From: Psilocybe azurescens
Taxonomy: Eukaryota > Basidiomycota > Agaricomycetes > Agaricales > Agrocybaceae
Length of the DNA stretch: 64,000 bases
Assembly: GCA_023853785.1 (NCBI GenBank)
Contig: JAJIRX010000489.1
Coordinates: 350,626-414,625 of the forward strand
Direction: 5' to 3'
Shown here: one piece after another, positions 23,122 through 36,128 of the stretch
How positions within the stretch are numbered: position 1 is the stretch's first letter
Layout of the letters: the number at the start of each line of letters is the position of its first letter
Position numbers and translations under genes: made by a program
The notes under the pieces: model-generated
Seen by the model: the letters and a program-made list of their open reading frames with translations, nothing else
Databases searched by the model: none
Told to the model about the DNA's origin: nothing

Positions 23122-25712
23122 ATGTCTCGTCGCTCTTCACGTCAGGCGGCCGTGTCAGCTAAACTTGCAAATATCAGCGGGCCGGTAATTGACCTTGCCT
23201 TGTCGGACACGCCTTCGGAGGATGGAGAATTTGAGGACGCAGTAAAGACGGAAGAGGACCAAGAGGATGAGCCAGTCAGTCAAAAGAACAGAGGTATAAA
23301 GCGGAAGCGGGCTAAGAGGATGGTCCAAGCCGTTGCCCAACCCTCGGCAAAGAAAGCTCGAGGGAAACGAGGGAGTTTGAAGGATTTGCTTGAAATGAAC
23401 TATGATGTACTTCACGAGGTGTGTTGTCACTCTTGACTGACGCAAGGTTGATGCAGTTAGATAACTGTTTTTACAGATCTTTGGGTGCCTTAACCCTATC
23501 GATCTCTTGCATCTGGCATGGACCTGCCAAATGACACGCTCGTTCTTGATGAAGTCTGCTCACAAATCAATATGGAAAGCTGCTCGCTCCAATATACCTG
23601 GGCTACCTGACTGCGCGGCCGACCTAAACGAAGCACAATATGCGAATCTGGCTTTTGGTAAAGGTTGCAATGTATGTCCCATTCTCACTGCTACAGCGTC
23701 TCATATGCTTAACTACATTTCATGAGAAGGTCTGTTTACGAAATTTGGGAATCAGTGCGACACATACCGTCTGGGACGCTCGGCTCAGAATATGTTCTAA
23801 GTGCATGGAGAAAAGGTGGTATCCTATTCTAATATCTCTTGTGTTTGTCTATTCCAGTTGTTAATCCAACATATGTCATAGATTCCAGATATCTGATGGA
23901 TATTTGACCGCTGGTCCAACAGAAATGGCACAACTACGCCATCTTATTCCAAAGATTTACATAGAGAAACCAACAAGAACAGGTCAGTATACATACTCAT
24001 CCATATTGCTTACTAAACTTATAAATTTTCTGAAGTTCGACGACGCTGGAGAGACAACATAAAAGAGTACTTTTATCGAGAGTTGGACAACCAATGGATG
24101 AAAGAATTTGAGAAAGCAAAGGACCGGACGCAATGGCTTCGCGAGAAAGTGATGGAACAAACGGCCATTCGCGCGGTGAGAAATGGTTTGAATATGGTCA
24201 AATGCCCCTTACTGATACCTGTCTAGCATGCCAATGCTTGCACCTCCTGGTTCGAAGTTTATCAGCAAACCCTGGAGGAAGAAAAAGTTACTTTGGAACG
24301 ACGTCGTCTGGCCGTGTATGCAATTCTATCTTCTATGCCAGTCGCAAAACGATCTCATATTTTCACTAGTATTCGAACTCGTCTTCGGGCTAAGGGATGG
24401 GGAGCCGAAGTCAATGACATAATTGCTCGTGGGCATCTACTCGAGGAACACCCGGCGGTGGCGAAGGCAAGTCGGAAAGAACTCACAGAACGAAGTCCGT
24501 GAATACTATATTGCACTTAGCTACTTCTCATGTCTCTCAGTTCTACAGAACTTAGATATGGCCCTCATGGAGTTCCTAGGCCATTGCAGGAAAGAAAGGC
24601 TCCTCCGTGACCGTAAACAGCTCCTTGAAGCGCGATTGCCGCTCTTATACGAGGCTGTCAAGACTTATAGGTCGGCATTCCCTCCTAATGCCGCTGCGCT
24701 CGATGTGGGCGACTTCTTCAATCATCCAGATGTCGAGAATTTTATTGCCAACGCATCTGAGATATCAGACCCAGCCCATCTGGACCACATTCGTTCGAAG
24801 TTACCTGAAATCGCTCGTCAAATACAGTCGGAGATTGAGGAGAAAATTTTCCTACATATTGAAGCCGCCTGCGGACCAGAATATATCTTTGACCGTGGCA
24901 CGGTACTTGCTCTGGCAACAACGGCGTTCTCATGTGATTTCTGCCACGAAGGACCACTCATGGTCGATCCCATTCGATATCCACGGGCTCTCGTGCATGC
25001 ATGCGCGACCACATTTAAGGGTTCCTATGAAGACAAATTTGACAGCGACCACAAAATACTCGGTGCAATAACAGGCAAAACTTCGTGGAATAAATACGGC
25101 TGTGTCAGTTTCAGTGAAGCAAGCCGGAGGGTGCTGACCGAGGTTGTTACACTGTGTGGCCTCGATCTGAAGAAGACGACTGTTGCTGAAATGGATGCAG
25201 CTGACCCGATTTTGGAATGTGTCTCGTGTAATGACGACCATTCCGGTCGGCTTACGATGAGGTGGTCAACGGTGGTAAGCCCATTTTTTACCGGCGCTAA
25301 TTGCTATAGCTTAGCTGTTCTTGTAGCCCTATCACGTTAACACGTCGCATGGGAACCAAAGCAGACCAGCGATGAGCCTGGTTATATTAGACGACCATGA
25401 AGCTAACATTGTCAGACTTCGTATGATTGAGATCGAAGCGCTCAAGCGAGCCCACCGAGAATACGAAAACATGGCCTGTGGCCACTGCTCCCAAACAGGA
25501 AATTCGGCGAGCCTTAAACACCACGTCTACGACGAGTATGTGCCCCGCAATAATTTGCTCTTATATGTGTCATTTCCTAATTGATTTCTGAATATAGGCA
25601 TGGTATTCATTCTCTAACAGATGGTGATATCATCTCCAAACTGGACTCGTACTCCCTTCAGGGCTGTTTTCGTCTATGGCCGCCACGAGAAGTAAGGCGG
25701 GGAGCTGCTTAG
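23122..25712 (+). CDS. Large F-box protein with basic/acidic N-terminus and Cys-rich region (intact)
   Basis: Likely substrate adaptor of an SCF ubiquitin ligase. Nine exons (23122-23418, 23477-23671, 23730-23815, 23882-23982, 24036-24175, 24227-24494, 24541-25274, 25327-25535, 25598-25712) sum to 2145 nt, giving 714 residues with no frame break. N-terminus: an Arg-rich start, an acidic stretch, then basic KRKRAKR and KKARGKRG clusters (possible nuclear signal). F-box about residues 88-130 ([27 protein letters not shown]). Then a Cys pair region (VCLRN...RICSKCME), a long helical part, and C-terminal Cys pairs [16 protein letters not shown] and CGHCSQTG that may bind metal. Agaricomycetes carry many such F-box genes. 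The second copy at 43532-46328 shares domain order and intron positions; the substrate is unknown. Confidence 0.85.
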
Positions 25713-26723
25713 TTGAGCTTACAGCATATTAATATGAGTAGCCAAAGTTGGATCTCCATGGTTCATTATCGCTAAAGACTTATTCTATTATCACCCATGT
25801 ATTACATTCAATGCTTGTAGATACTTGGATATTTCTTTCCAGGGAAGCATTCTTAGAAATCATAACTGAATATAACCTGTACAAGAAACCAATCCACCCT
25901 TCACACCACCTCGAAGGAGACCAAGGGAGTATAACGCCCGAAGAATCAAGTTGTCAATGTCATGGGAAAACCTGTATTGAAGAAGATATCGGGAAGCATG
26001 GAGGAGGCTGCTCGTTTTTCTTCAGCTTTCTTTTAGGTATTCGGCATACCACACAAGTGTCCTCTCGCATTTCGCTGACGTTGAAAATTTGTTCACTTAT
26101 GTTTCTTGTTCTCATCCTTTTCTGAAGGATGTAAGGGAAGCAATATCCCAATACCGAGGAGCTTGGCGCTTTGGAACCATCACGCGCTCGTGCTTGATCC
26201 CCGACCACCTTAAGGAGCTCCATGATTGACATGTTTTCATCGCTTCCTCAGCTTATGAGCTTTACACGGAGACCCTGCAATACCTTGTTCGTACAAATCG
26301 GCCAATGTGCATCCATGTGACTTGAGCTTAAGCCATCTCGCCGCGGCAGACTAGGCGCTTCTGATAAAATATCCCATGCCGTAGGGTAGCACTGGTAGAG
26401 GTGCTGATACCATTTCAGGTGTTCCAGGCTTCGGAATCGCAGCAAATGTAGCATTGTTCTCAACCAGCAAGAAGTCGTCGTCTTCATCTCTGTTGAACTT
26501 CAAACACAATTAGAAGACAAGGTATTCGGAACATTGTTCAGAAATAAAACACACTGAAGGGCGAGATTCAAGCATATCCTCAAGACCTTCTGTTGGCAGA
26601 CCTCCATTCAACCCAGGCATAGTCCTTGTATCTGCACGACATCCTTTATATATGTGAGCGCGGACCACAAGCACTTTCTTCCCGACATAGGATTTTCCTC
26701 GCTGACAATATTGACTTTGCTAC
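25713..26723. other. Intergenic, no convincing gene
   Basis: A 125-codon plus-strand frame (25748-26125) and minus frames at 25960-26232 and 26248-26487 lack recognisable domains. Some may be eroded gene pieces. Confidence 0.4.
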
Positions 26724-26918
26724 TGTAGCGGTCTGGGTTTCCCGCTACCATATAAGTCCATGGCCACCCCAGGAAACATATACTGGCGTAACGGGTGTGA
26801 CGATCTGAGCGTTGTAACGTCGAAGCCTGACTTGGTTCAGACTTATCTTGGGACAGATAGTCCAACGGTTGTGCCGTGTGCAATTCCGGCATGTTCCATT
26901 TTAGGCAGAAACGTTACA
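26724..26918 (+). mobile_element. Solo LTR of the TRIM family
   Basis: This 195-bp sequence is about 95% like the LTRs at 18409 and 18691, with the same TGTAGCGG start and CGTTACA end. It is flanked by the 5-bp target duplication GCTAC (26719-26723 and 26919-26923). A lone LTR with an intact duplication is the product of LTR-LTR recombination. Confidence 0.85.
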
Positions 26919-26923
26919 GCTAC

Positions 26924-27818
26924 GTGATGAATAGCGCACAGCAGCCGCCAAGATAGGTGTAGTATAAATTCCACCACTTCCACTTGTACACTGGCCTATA
27001 AAGAATCAAAATACAGGGTACCCATAACACATGTCAAAACTCAAAGAGGGTACCGTACCTCGATTTCTGTGTCTGTTCACGATGTGCAGCATTGTTCCGA
27101 GAACTTCATTCACCCAGCCAATGAGTCCGGCTGTCTCCCTCAACAATCTTGACTTCATCACCAACACAGAAAGCCACTCTATATGTGCGATTTTGTCCTC
27201 GAGACAATATATAGGGCGATCATTAGAACTTCAACGATGTTAAGTTGCTGAAGTCTATCTGATTTGGATGGTTTTCCAGCAGGATTTAATTGCCACCTAT
27301 ACTGCAAGTCAGATAAAGAAATTTTAAGCATTGGATAGTGAAAACAACTCTAATTAAGGCTCGAAGACACAACGCATGGCAAGCGCATGTCTTTGAGCGC
27401 ATGTGCCTTTGGCCTCGGTCATGGTCTATCCATGGCAGCAACACACAGTTAAATGTTCTATTAATATATGTCTTCAAACGCCCAACATAGCACGCATTTC
27501 ATTGGTGGGAAGGGATAGAAAGTGGGAAAGATGACGACCAAAGCTTGTGGTGATTGCAGAAGCTTTGAATTCCCAAGGGACAATGCCAAACAACAAAGGA
27601 GTGAGTCTGCGCGGCATCCCAGGACCCAAGCCCAAGCCCAAATCCCTCAAATACGGTTGTTCACACTCTTTACTCTTCCCGTCACTATCATCTCGCAGTG
27701 AGGGCTTCATGAGCTGGGCTTGATAGGTGACGTTACGTTCGAGCCGCAAACGGAAACCGCGAGGTTCAGAATGACGCAGGGAATGCGATTTCGCCGTGAT
27801 GTTCGAACGGTCACCACG
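26924..27818. other. Intergenic, no convincing gene
   Basis: Short frames only (such as 27031-27243 plus and 27474-27749 minus), without recognisable motifs. The end is the promoter side of the next gene. Confidence 0.4.
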
Positions 27819-29182
27819 ATGCCCCTACTTCAATTATCGTTGAAGTTGGTGCTAGTGCTGCTGATATCTTGCACGATGTTGGTAGGGGCCTCGCATAATG
27901 TGACTGTGGACGACGACGACACCACGCAGATCATCTACGACCCGCCGGATAGTTGGAGGGAAACACCGTTCGACCCTCTGAACGCGGGAGGGAGGCACAG
28001 AGTCACCAGTGACACGGACGCTACTGCTACATTCACGTTTACTGGTACGTTTGTTTATGTTGTTGATATCTGTATTGAATTGGGTATTCATATACTATCG
28101 TAATTGTAGGGAATGCTGTTTATTTTTATGCTCCACTATGGCCTTTTGAGGTGACGACGGGCGTATCGCTCGATGGCGCTCCACCTGTATCTATCGACCT
28201 CATGGATCCTGCTACCCTTATTCCTGAAGAAGACGGCCCAGAGACAGTGCAGTCGCAGGTGGTGTGGAGTGCAGATGGCTTGGATAATGTCGAACATACC
28301 CTTGTCGTATCCGTGGTCCAGGGAGACGATCATGCCGTCGTGGATACCATCGCGTGAGTTTTTACCTTCCTTCTTCTAAAGTTCATATTCTTATCAAGAG
28401 CTTTACTCAGATATACCGTTCTCGACGCTGACGATACCCCTCCCCCAACCTCCACCGTTGGCGATAGTACTCCAACCACCTCGTCGATGACCTCATCTTC
28501 GTCCTTCTCTCTCCTCTCATCATCCACACCCTCCCCATCAGCTATCTCGTCAGACCTATCCTCTCCAACTGCCCGTAAAGGGCTTTCGATCGCTATTGGC
28601 ATCGTATGCACTGTTTTCGCTCTTCTCGTGTTCTATGGTATCTATTGGTATTGGCGCCGTCGCCAACGCCTCCGTCTTGAACAGGAAGAAGAAGAAGAAT
28701 ACGCACGCAACAACCCATCCTCGGCTGATCAGGATGCGCCCTCTATGGGATACACGTATAGGAAACAGCCGTCGGTCTGGCAAAGAAACTCGCGTGGAAG
28801 ACTGGTCGCCGCTAGTACGGGGATAACCACCACGGCCTCCGCCCTCAATAATGGGATAGGCACTAACGGGGCTGTACGCGGCGCGGGTGTTGGGGCAGGC
28901 AGGAGACCGAGGCCTGTACCTCCAAGGAGGCACGGCCCTTCTCCATTATCTATGTCGTCATCGTCATCGTCGTTATCTTCCGTAACGGGAGCGTCAGGGC
29001 TACCGAAGAACCCACTTACGACGATACCAGAGATGAGGATGCGCGAGGATGTGGACGTGGATGTGCTACCGCCCCCTGGGTCATCAAAAATAGCAGATAA
29101 TATCAATTATGTTGATAGACCGCGAGCTGGAGCTGGAAGTGGTTCAACGCAGTGGACGACATTCGATCAACCTGAATCATAA
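27819..29182 (+). CDS. Secreted/single-TM surface protein, paralogue of protein A (intact)
   Basis: Three exons (27819-28044, 28110-28353, 28411-29182) sum to 1242 nt, 413 residues. Signal peptide MPLLQLSLKLVLVLLISCTM; beta-rich ectodomain with NVTVDDDDTTQIIYDP, TATFTFTG, NAVYFYAPLWPF and GPETVQSQVVWSADGLDNV; a Ser/Thr/Pro stalk; one TM helix (GLSIAIGIVCTVFALLVFYGI) followed by YWYWRRRQRLRLE; then a Glu-rich and Pro/Ser-rich cytoplasmic tail. The ATG at 27819 is preferred over upstream in-frame ATGs because the signal peptide starts there. Both intron positions and phases equal those of gene A at 9934, so the two are duplicates. The function is unknown; type I topology suggests a cell-surface or wall-sensing role. 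Confidence 0.8.
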
Positions 29183-30249
29183 CATATCTCGTTGCATGTT
29201 CTCGGAAGCTTCTGAACCCCTCGTCTCATGCAATCTGCCTCATACTCACGATCACGACCCACTATATCTTCATAAACGAATGCCTTTTCGTCTTTCTGCT
29301 CTCGAAGTTGCCTTGCACTTGTAACTATCACCGTTATCATGCGCCCAGATTGATCCTTTTGTCCATTCTACAAACGTCTCAAAAGTTCATTTCACATACC
29401 GGTTCTCTTAACCATTTCACCCCACATTCTAGCCTCTTTCCTGGTTATTCCTAGTCTATCACATATACGGATATGGTTGGATTCTCATTTTACACTTTTC
29501 TTTTCAACTCTCAATAGCATCTCCCAACAATGTTCCCGCCTCGTCGTCCTCTTCTCTTTTCATTTTTCTTCGCTATCCCCTTATTATTGTATGTTTTGTA
29601 TGACCATGTACGTGATACGTGATCCCGAACTTGGCATGATCATGGATGAGTAGAGTAGATAGATAGTCATTGGTTAGCTTATGTAGTTAGTTGGATAAGC
29701 AATTTGGTTAACAGGAAGGATATGGAAAGCACGATGTCTTACTACAGGCATCCACCGGCTACTGTTACACAACTAGCTGGTGTTACACTTCGACGGTAAT
29801 TCTCACTTTTCACATCTATTTCTGCACTGATTGACATGAATGTTTCTGTAAATTGTAGCCACTATTTAGGTCTATGGATATATAGTAATACTTTATTTTG
29901 TTTCATGCTGGGTACAAGTGCAACTTTGATTGAAATAGTAGTGTAAGTGTAACATGTCAAATTATGGTAAGTTGAAATTTGTTTGAGATCTCCTAGGATT
30001 TTGGTGCCGTAGTATGCAAGCAAGCATCAGTGCAGGTCTTTAAAAAATCATGAGAATTTCAAGCATAGAGGTTCAGTGTGCACTGCCGAGGTATGCCTAT
30101 AGGGTGTACCTATTATAATCTCCCCAGTCAGCCCAACGAAGAAATGTTGTTTCTGGATACTTGTGTCTCGTCGGATGGGTTATCTTGGTTGCACTTATTC
30201 CGATGTATTGTCAACTAACTGATGTTTATTCTGCTAGGCTCCTTAATGA
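29183..30249. other. 3' flank and AT-rich spacer
   Basis: No gene is recognised. It contains the 3' UTR of the preceding gene and then AT-rich sequence. Confidence 0.45.
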
Positions 30250-31460
30250 ATGTCAGTGGGCACATTTGGAACAAAGGCTCAATTTTTGGCGTATGTTGTT
30301 TACTCCAACGAGTAACAATTTCTCGTTGTCCCAGACACAAACCTTGCCCCTCACCGAGTCTTCACCCCAGTAGGCATCTATATACACTCACTTGAGCGTA
30401 TTTTGATACGAGCCATGGCGGATAGAATGTCACCACCTTTTATGTGGACGCCGACATAATTCCGACTTTGGATACCGTTCCAGTGGTGACCATAGATACC
30501 ATTGAGGAAGGGTCTAAAGCCAGATTCAAGTTCAAGGTAAAGCATTATACTTCCCAGTCCTTCATGCAGAATGATTGGCCATAATAACGCGTCACTCACA
30601 GGTGGAACACGCTTCCGGCCTCGATAAATAAAAAATGTTCTAGGAGTTCAAGTTGATTGGATGAAGGGCAGCTAGATTTTCTTCTCGTTAATACCAAGAT
30701 CTTATTGAATATGTCGTAGAAACATATAACACCCACTGGCACAAATCCAAGTCCTGTTCTTCTTGCGTTCTTGACTGATACCATAGTCTTTAAGATGAGC
30801 GATGAGATCGAGGCATGGGGAAATAGCGAAGCCATCTTGAAAGCTTTCGTCGGCGGCGATGAAACCATTGGAGCGAAGGTGAGCATAATATCGTGACCGA
30901 AATGATCTACACCTGGAATTTATTTCGTCAAACTAATTTCTCGCTCAAGATCGACTCCTCCAGAGCAGACTAAAAGCGGTGAGATTAGCGACAGAGGTCC
31001 ACGGTAATTGTACCGATAGTGCAAGGATACCAGGTACCAGCCCGCGGTCGACATAGCTGAGTGCATTTGATGGCACTAGGTGGTCTACTTTACGAAAACA
31101 CTGGCTGCCTGAAAAAGGAGATTAGGACCTCTTTCCGTTTGCCGACGCTGTACCTTGTCCTTCTGTTTGGCTCTTCTACCTGTTTAGTGCAGTCTTAATC
31201 TTACAGACGCGATTTGGAAGCAAGGGACTGATTGACCTCTATGGATATGTCAATGGCACTATAAATCTAAGCTGAGATGGGATTAATTATTACGTTACTT
31301 TCCAGGTCGAATGTGAGTGTATATCATCTGATATAGTCTCTCCAAGCGAAAACAATTTAAGCTTTAAATCCAAGACTGCGCATGCAGGCGATGTGATTCG
31401 CCAGTTCCTCTTTACACTTTCCTTCCGCATCAGATGGGTCATAACGGAGGAAACAGTCAT
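30250..31460 (+). pseudogene. Decayed multi-exon gene, beta-strand-rich product, family not recognised
   Basis: Several exon-like pieces have good splice signals but do not join into one frame. They include NVSGHIWNKGSIFG before a gtatgt donor (about 30251-30292), a piece with DTVPVVTIDTIEEGSKARF before gtaaag (about 30428-30537), then VEHASGLDK and a stop, MSDEIEAWGNSEAILKAFVG before gtgagc (about 30795-30880), and RFGSKGLIDLYGYVNGTINL (about 31210-31270). In the last piece a TGA replaces what looks like Trp before DGINYYVTFQVEC. The alternating hydrophobic pattern suggests a beta-rich secreted protein or lectin-like fold, but I recognise no family. It is either a pseudogene or a gene whose exons I have joined wrongly. 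Confidence 0.35.
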
Positions 31461-32094
31461 CCCGTTTAGATTTTGTCTCGGGACAAGCGCAGCATCTAAG
31501 GTGTACAGTGAGGAATACAGTTGTATGGTCATACCAATCATATCACGCTTACGGTTTCAGGCCTTTGGGATTCAGAGGATTCATCTTGGGGTCGGATGGG
31601 TTGTACGGTTTGTCATCCGCAGTAGGAGTTGGTGACCACCATGAAGAAATCTACGGAGATATTAGTAGGTCGCATGCCAGGAGAAGACATACGGTCCATA
31701 GAATACCTTTCCAAACATGACCTCCAACTCGACGCGGTTGAGAATAGGACGGGTGTGGTTAGGTGACAAGTTACAAATTCGACTCGGAACGATCTACAAA
31801 TTCTCTCACGTGACGAACCATAAATATATGCGACTGCCTCAGTGTGGGAGAGTATTTACTGCGGCAGCTGCGGCTCCCGCCCGGCACTTTTAATTTGAGC
31901 GATTCTTAGCTTCTGGTCACCCCTGCAGGGGCAATTAATCCAAGTCGGAATCAGGCTCTTAAACCACATCCTACTCCTACTTAGACCCCTTGTCCTTGTC
32001 CCACAGTATACCCAACGTCCTGAAAGACGGGAATAACCTCTCATGATCCACTAAAGGTTTACTCATTCTCCTTCTTACTTCAAGGTCATCTATC

Positions 32095-35000
32095 ATGGTC
32101 ACGAAAAGCGTGTATATCGCCCTTATCCTCGCGGCATTCTCTCGAGCGCTGGATTGCGAAAATTATGGCATTGTAAACGGTACAGATTGTATATGTCCGA
32201 CAGGATTTGGAGGTTCAACATGCTCCCAACCTGCATGTGGTGGTACCATATTTCAAGGTGCACAACGCCCTCTGGCCGCCGTGTCTGGATCCTTCGCCAA
32301 TTTGACTGCTGGGGGATGTTCATGTGAAAATGGGTGGACAGGGACAGCCTGCAACGTCTGCCAAACCCCCGATGCTTGCCAAAGTGCCCTTTCAGCACTC
32401 GGGGCAGTTTCTACAGATTCGCCGACGTTGGGCTCGCAGGGCAATGAGACCATGGTGTGCAATACTCAAGCCCAAGTATATGCTTCAAGTCAGATGAGCT
32501 GTAAAGTCATTGTATGTTGACCGTGAACTCCATTCCCAATTGCTACTGAGTGATTTCTTTAGAACCCTACTCTTCAGACGATATACCCCTTATCTTCGAC
32601 GCTAAATATTATTCGGACATTGCAACCTGGATTGAGCCCCTTACCCAATGTAACATCTTTCGGAGCTGCCAACACCACTTTTGCTCAACTATTTTACGAC
32701 GGAGTCGAGCAGTTCTATTGCGAAGCAGACTCATGCACACAACATTTGAACACTTCAAGTGCTGGAAGTGCCGACTGGCAATGCTCCAACCTACACTGCA
32801 CCTGTCGGCCAGGAACTACATTCTGTGGTGGTGGCTCAGCGAATATTTCAGGTGCAATAAACGGCCTCGGTGGCACACTTGAAATCGAATGCGGCGCTGT
32901 CGACACTTCATCGAATACGGCGACTTGTAACTTCAAGCAAGCCACCCTGCAAGGTCTCTTCGGGCCTGGCGGTCTAACTCTGAATGGATGCACGTTTGGC
33001 GAGTGTATTCGGCAGAACGCGATCGATGGTTCTAGTGGCAGCACCGCATCTGAAGCCACAAAGGCTAAACCACTCAGTGGTGGAGTTATTGCCGGTTTGG
33101 CCGTTGTTGGAGGGTTACTTATTTTAGCCCTCCTTTTGCTTGCTCTCGGATTGAGGACTCAGAGAACTGCTAGACGGAGTGGTGTACCCTTCGAACAAAG
33201 CCGGGCATCTGTGGAATGGTCCAACCTCAGTTACACTATACTTGGAGAGAAGGGCATCTTCGGCAGCAAAAAGGTGACGCCACCGAAATCTATACCGACA
33301 AAGTTATTTTGGACAATGTGAGTGGTGTGGTTAGACCAGGGCAAATGATGGCCATCCTTGGCCCAAGCGGTAAGTCCGGTGCTATCAAAACGAATGTCGA
33401 CTCACAATGAGTTTTGAAGGTGCTGGAAAAACCACGTTAGTTGAGATCCTGGCAGGCAGAAGTAAATCTGGACTTGTGTCTGGCCATTTCAACATCGTGG
33501 CGGAAAATGCAGACCAGACCTACGCGCCCCGCGTTGGCTTTGTCCCACAGCAAGATATTCTGCCACCTACACTGACCGTATTTGAGGCGCTTCTATTCGC
33601 TGCTCGATTACGTCTACCTGAAAATGTGACAGATCAGGAGAAGAAGGATCGTGTCAATGTCCTACTGGAGAAGTTAGGCATTTCAGCTATCAAAAACTCA
33701 AGAATAGGTGACGCGATGGGAAGCAAGAGCAGAGGCATCAGTGGAGGCGAGATGAGAAGAGTCAGCATCGGGTTGGAACTGATAGCCAATCCAGATGTGC
33801 TTCTTCTGGACGAGCCCACTTCTGGCCTTGATTCAGTGTCAGCGGCAAGGATCGCCAATGTGTTATACGACATTGCGCATGACCCTGTTAATCCGACGCC
33901 CATCATAGCTTCGATTCATCAACCAAGGTATATCCCTTTATCAACTTATATAGATACCTGGCGCTGACACTACCGTCAGCTCACAATTGTATCAGAAGTT
34001 CGATCTAGTGGTCCTGTTGTCTCATGGCCGAGCTCTTTATTCGGGACCTGGAGCATTCGCCCCTGCAGAATACTTCTCAACTCTCTCTCCAGGCACGGTG
34101 GCGCCGTATCAACAAGGCTACAATATTGCCGAATATCTTTTGGAGGTTGCCAATGATCCACCAGTCAGCTTGTTCCAGATGCAATCATCATCCTTGCAGA
34201 CGACCACTCCTTCGGGGGATGACGACCTGCATAGATCTTCCTCGTCCGAGAAAGGGCATAACCAGTCGCAAGAACCCAAAGCGGAAAAATCTTCAGTATA
34301 TTTCGAGACCTTTCGGAATCGAGTGATTCCCAAAAAGACGACTGGTAGGCGAGGTTATGCGACAACATTTTTGACGCAGCTCCAGTATCTGTGTGGGCGA
34401 GAATGGAAGATATTGAAGAGGGACAAGAGCTTGTTCCTTACACATGTGGTCGTAGCGTCTATCTTGGGCGTGTTCTGCGGTATGATATTTCGGATTTCTA
34501 GGACTATGTCTTCATTAGCTAAACATGTACATTTTGCATCAGGTGGCCTATATTTTAATACGGGAATCACGATTGCAGGTTTCCAATCTCGTGTTGGGTG
34601 CTTGTTTTTCCTTGTAGGTCCAGTCAATGTATTTCATGATCATCTGGATTTACGAAACATCTTCGTCGTCAGGGTGCTCTTATCGCATTTTCATCCCTCA
34701 GTGCTCTACACAATATGGTGGAGATACGGCCTCTCTTTTGCGCGAGCGCTCAAGTTCATATTACAGGTATGTCGACTGTATGCGGTTGGTATATGCGTCG
34801 CTAATACAAGACTATAGTCCCACAGCGTGGTTGCTTTCCCGATTTTTCTTTGATGTGATACCCCTGCGATTAATCCCAACAATCATCGTAGGCTCAATGT
34901 AAGGAACCTACTGCCGTTCGCGGCGTTCTTCTAGTCGACTTACTCACGTTATGATTAGTACCTATTGGATGGCAGGACTCGCCCCTAACGCGGCAAATTT

Positions 35001-35576
35001 CTTCAAATTTATTCTAATTCTCGTGTTGTATAGTTTAGCCATGACACTCTTCGTGAGTTCTTCTCATCTCACCAGCCTTTACTGTAAATTTTTGCATACT
35101 GACTGTCTTCCTTTTCAGAACTTTTTATTAGGGACGTTGTTCCAAAATGGAGGAATTGCGATTCTTCTTTCAGCTCTTTCAGCTTTATATCAGATGACGT
35201 TTGCGGGATTTTTCGTCCATCTGAGCGATATACCTCCCGTTCTTCGATGGCTGCAGTGGATATGCCCGTTGAAATATACCCTGGAAGCGTTGTCAGTCAA
35301 TGAGGTGGACTCTGGGTTGTTGATCCAGGATACGCTGCAAGGCGTGCCTGTCAACATTTCTGCCAGTTTGATTATGAATTTAGTGCGTATATCGTATTTA
35401 TGATTCCTTCGTATCATACGAAGGTCGAACATATTTTACTTAACTGTTCAATCTAGCTTTTCGGATTCGGACTGAACAACTACTATCGCGATGTTCTTAT
35501 TCATGTTGGATTTATCGGTGGATTTGGTATTGGAGTGATTGGGGTTGTGTGGGTCAAGGTCCGTGAAAGGAGATGA
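32095..35576 (+). CDS. Adp1-like ABCG half-transporter with EGF-like lumenal domain, one frameshift
   Basis: Membrane ABC transporter of the ABCG/White type with an N-terminal extracytoplasmic Cys-rich region, the layout of yeast Adp1. Order: signal MVTKSVYIALILAAFSRALD; EGF-like CICPTGFGGSTC and CSCENGWTGTAC; a long glycosylatable ectodomain; a TM helix (VIAGLAVVGGLLILALLLLA); the nucleotide-binding domain with Walker A GPSGAGKTT formed across an intron (ending 33418), signature ISGGEMRRVSIGLE and Walker B LLLDEPTSGLDS; then ABC2-type TM helices from FLTHVVVASILGVFCG to the C-terminus, ending KVRERR at 35576. About 11 exons; first intron 32512-32562. At 33268-33274 (A5G2) the frame breaks by one missing base between GIFGSKK and GDATEIYTDKVI; all else is in frame. 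Substrate unknown. Confidence 0.88.
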
Positions 35577-36128
35577 TCTGAGTGTTTCTAACCCTGCGGA
35601 CTTTGTTGGGAAGTTATTTCTCTTACGGTATCTTGTAGATGTATGTAATAGATTTGTCGAGGGCTAGAATATTTCAGGACCTATAAGTACATTGGCCTTA
35701 ATTTTATGTATATACGATTCATAGTCTTGCTCGTGTATGCAGACATGTAAGGTTGATCATTGCTTCATGTGGATTGTGGTGTGTACGAGTCTCGTTCTAG
35801 TTGCTCAGAAGGTCTGTAACGATTCACGGTACTATAGCGAAGTACTACATGAGAGTGAGTACCTAAAATGTCTGAATAACTAATGGGTAACATTGAAATA
35901 GATCAAGGGGCACTTGAATGATTTTGGCACTGTCCTGGGGAAATTTAAAACTACAGGAACGCAAGGTCCGAATGAGAAGTTAAGCCCATGAGAGCGTGTA
36001 AAAGAAGGAAGAAAAGTCCGAATGAAGTCTTTCATATAGTCCATTGTTTGATGGGCCCTGCAAAGAAGAATTTATCTAGAACATAGGGGTGTGAGCAAGG
36101 CCATGTTTTCATTTGTTGATGCGAGGAC
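35577..36128. other. Convergent spacer between ABC transporter and cerato-platanin
   Basis: No gene is seen; 3' flanks of two convergent genes. Confidence 0.5.
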
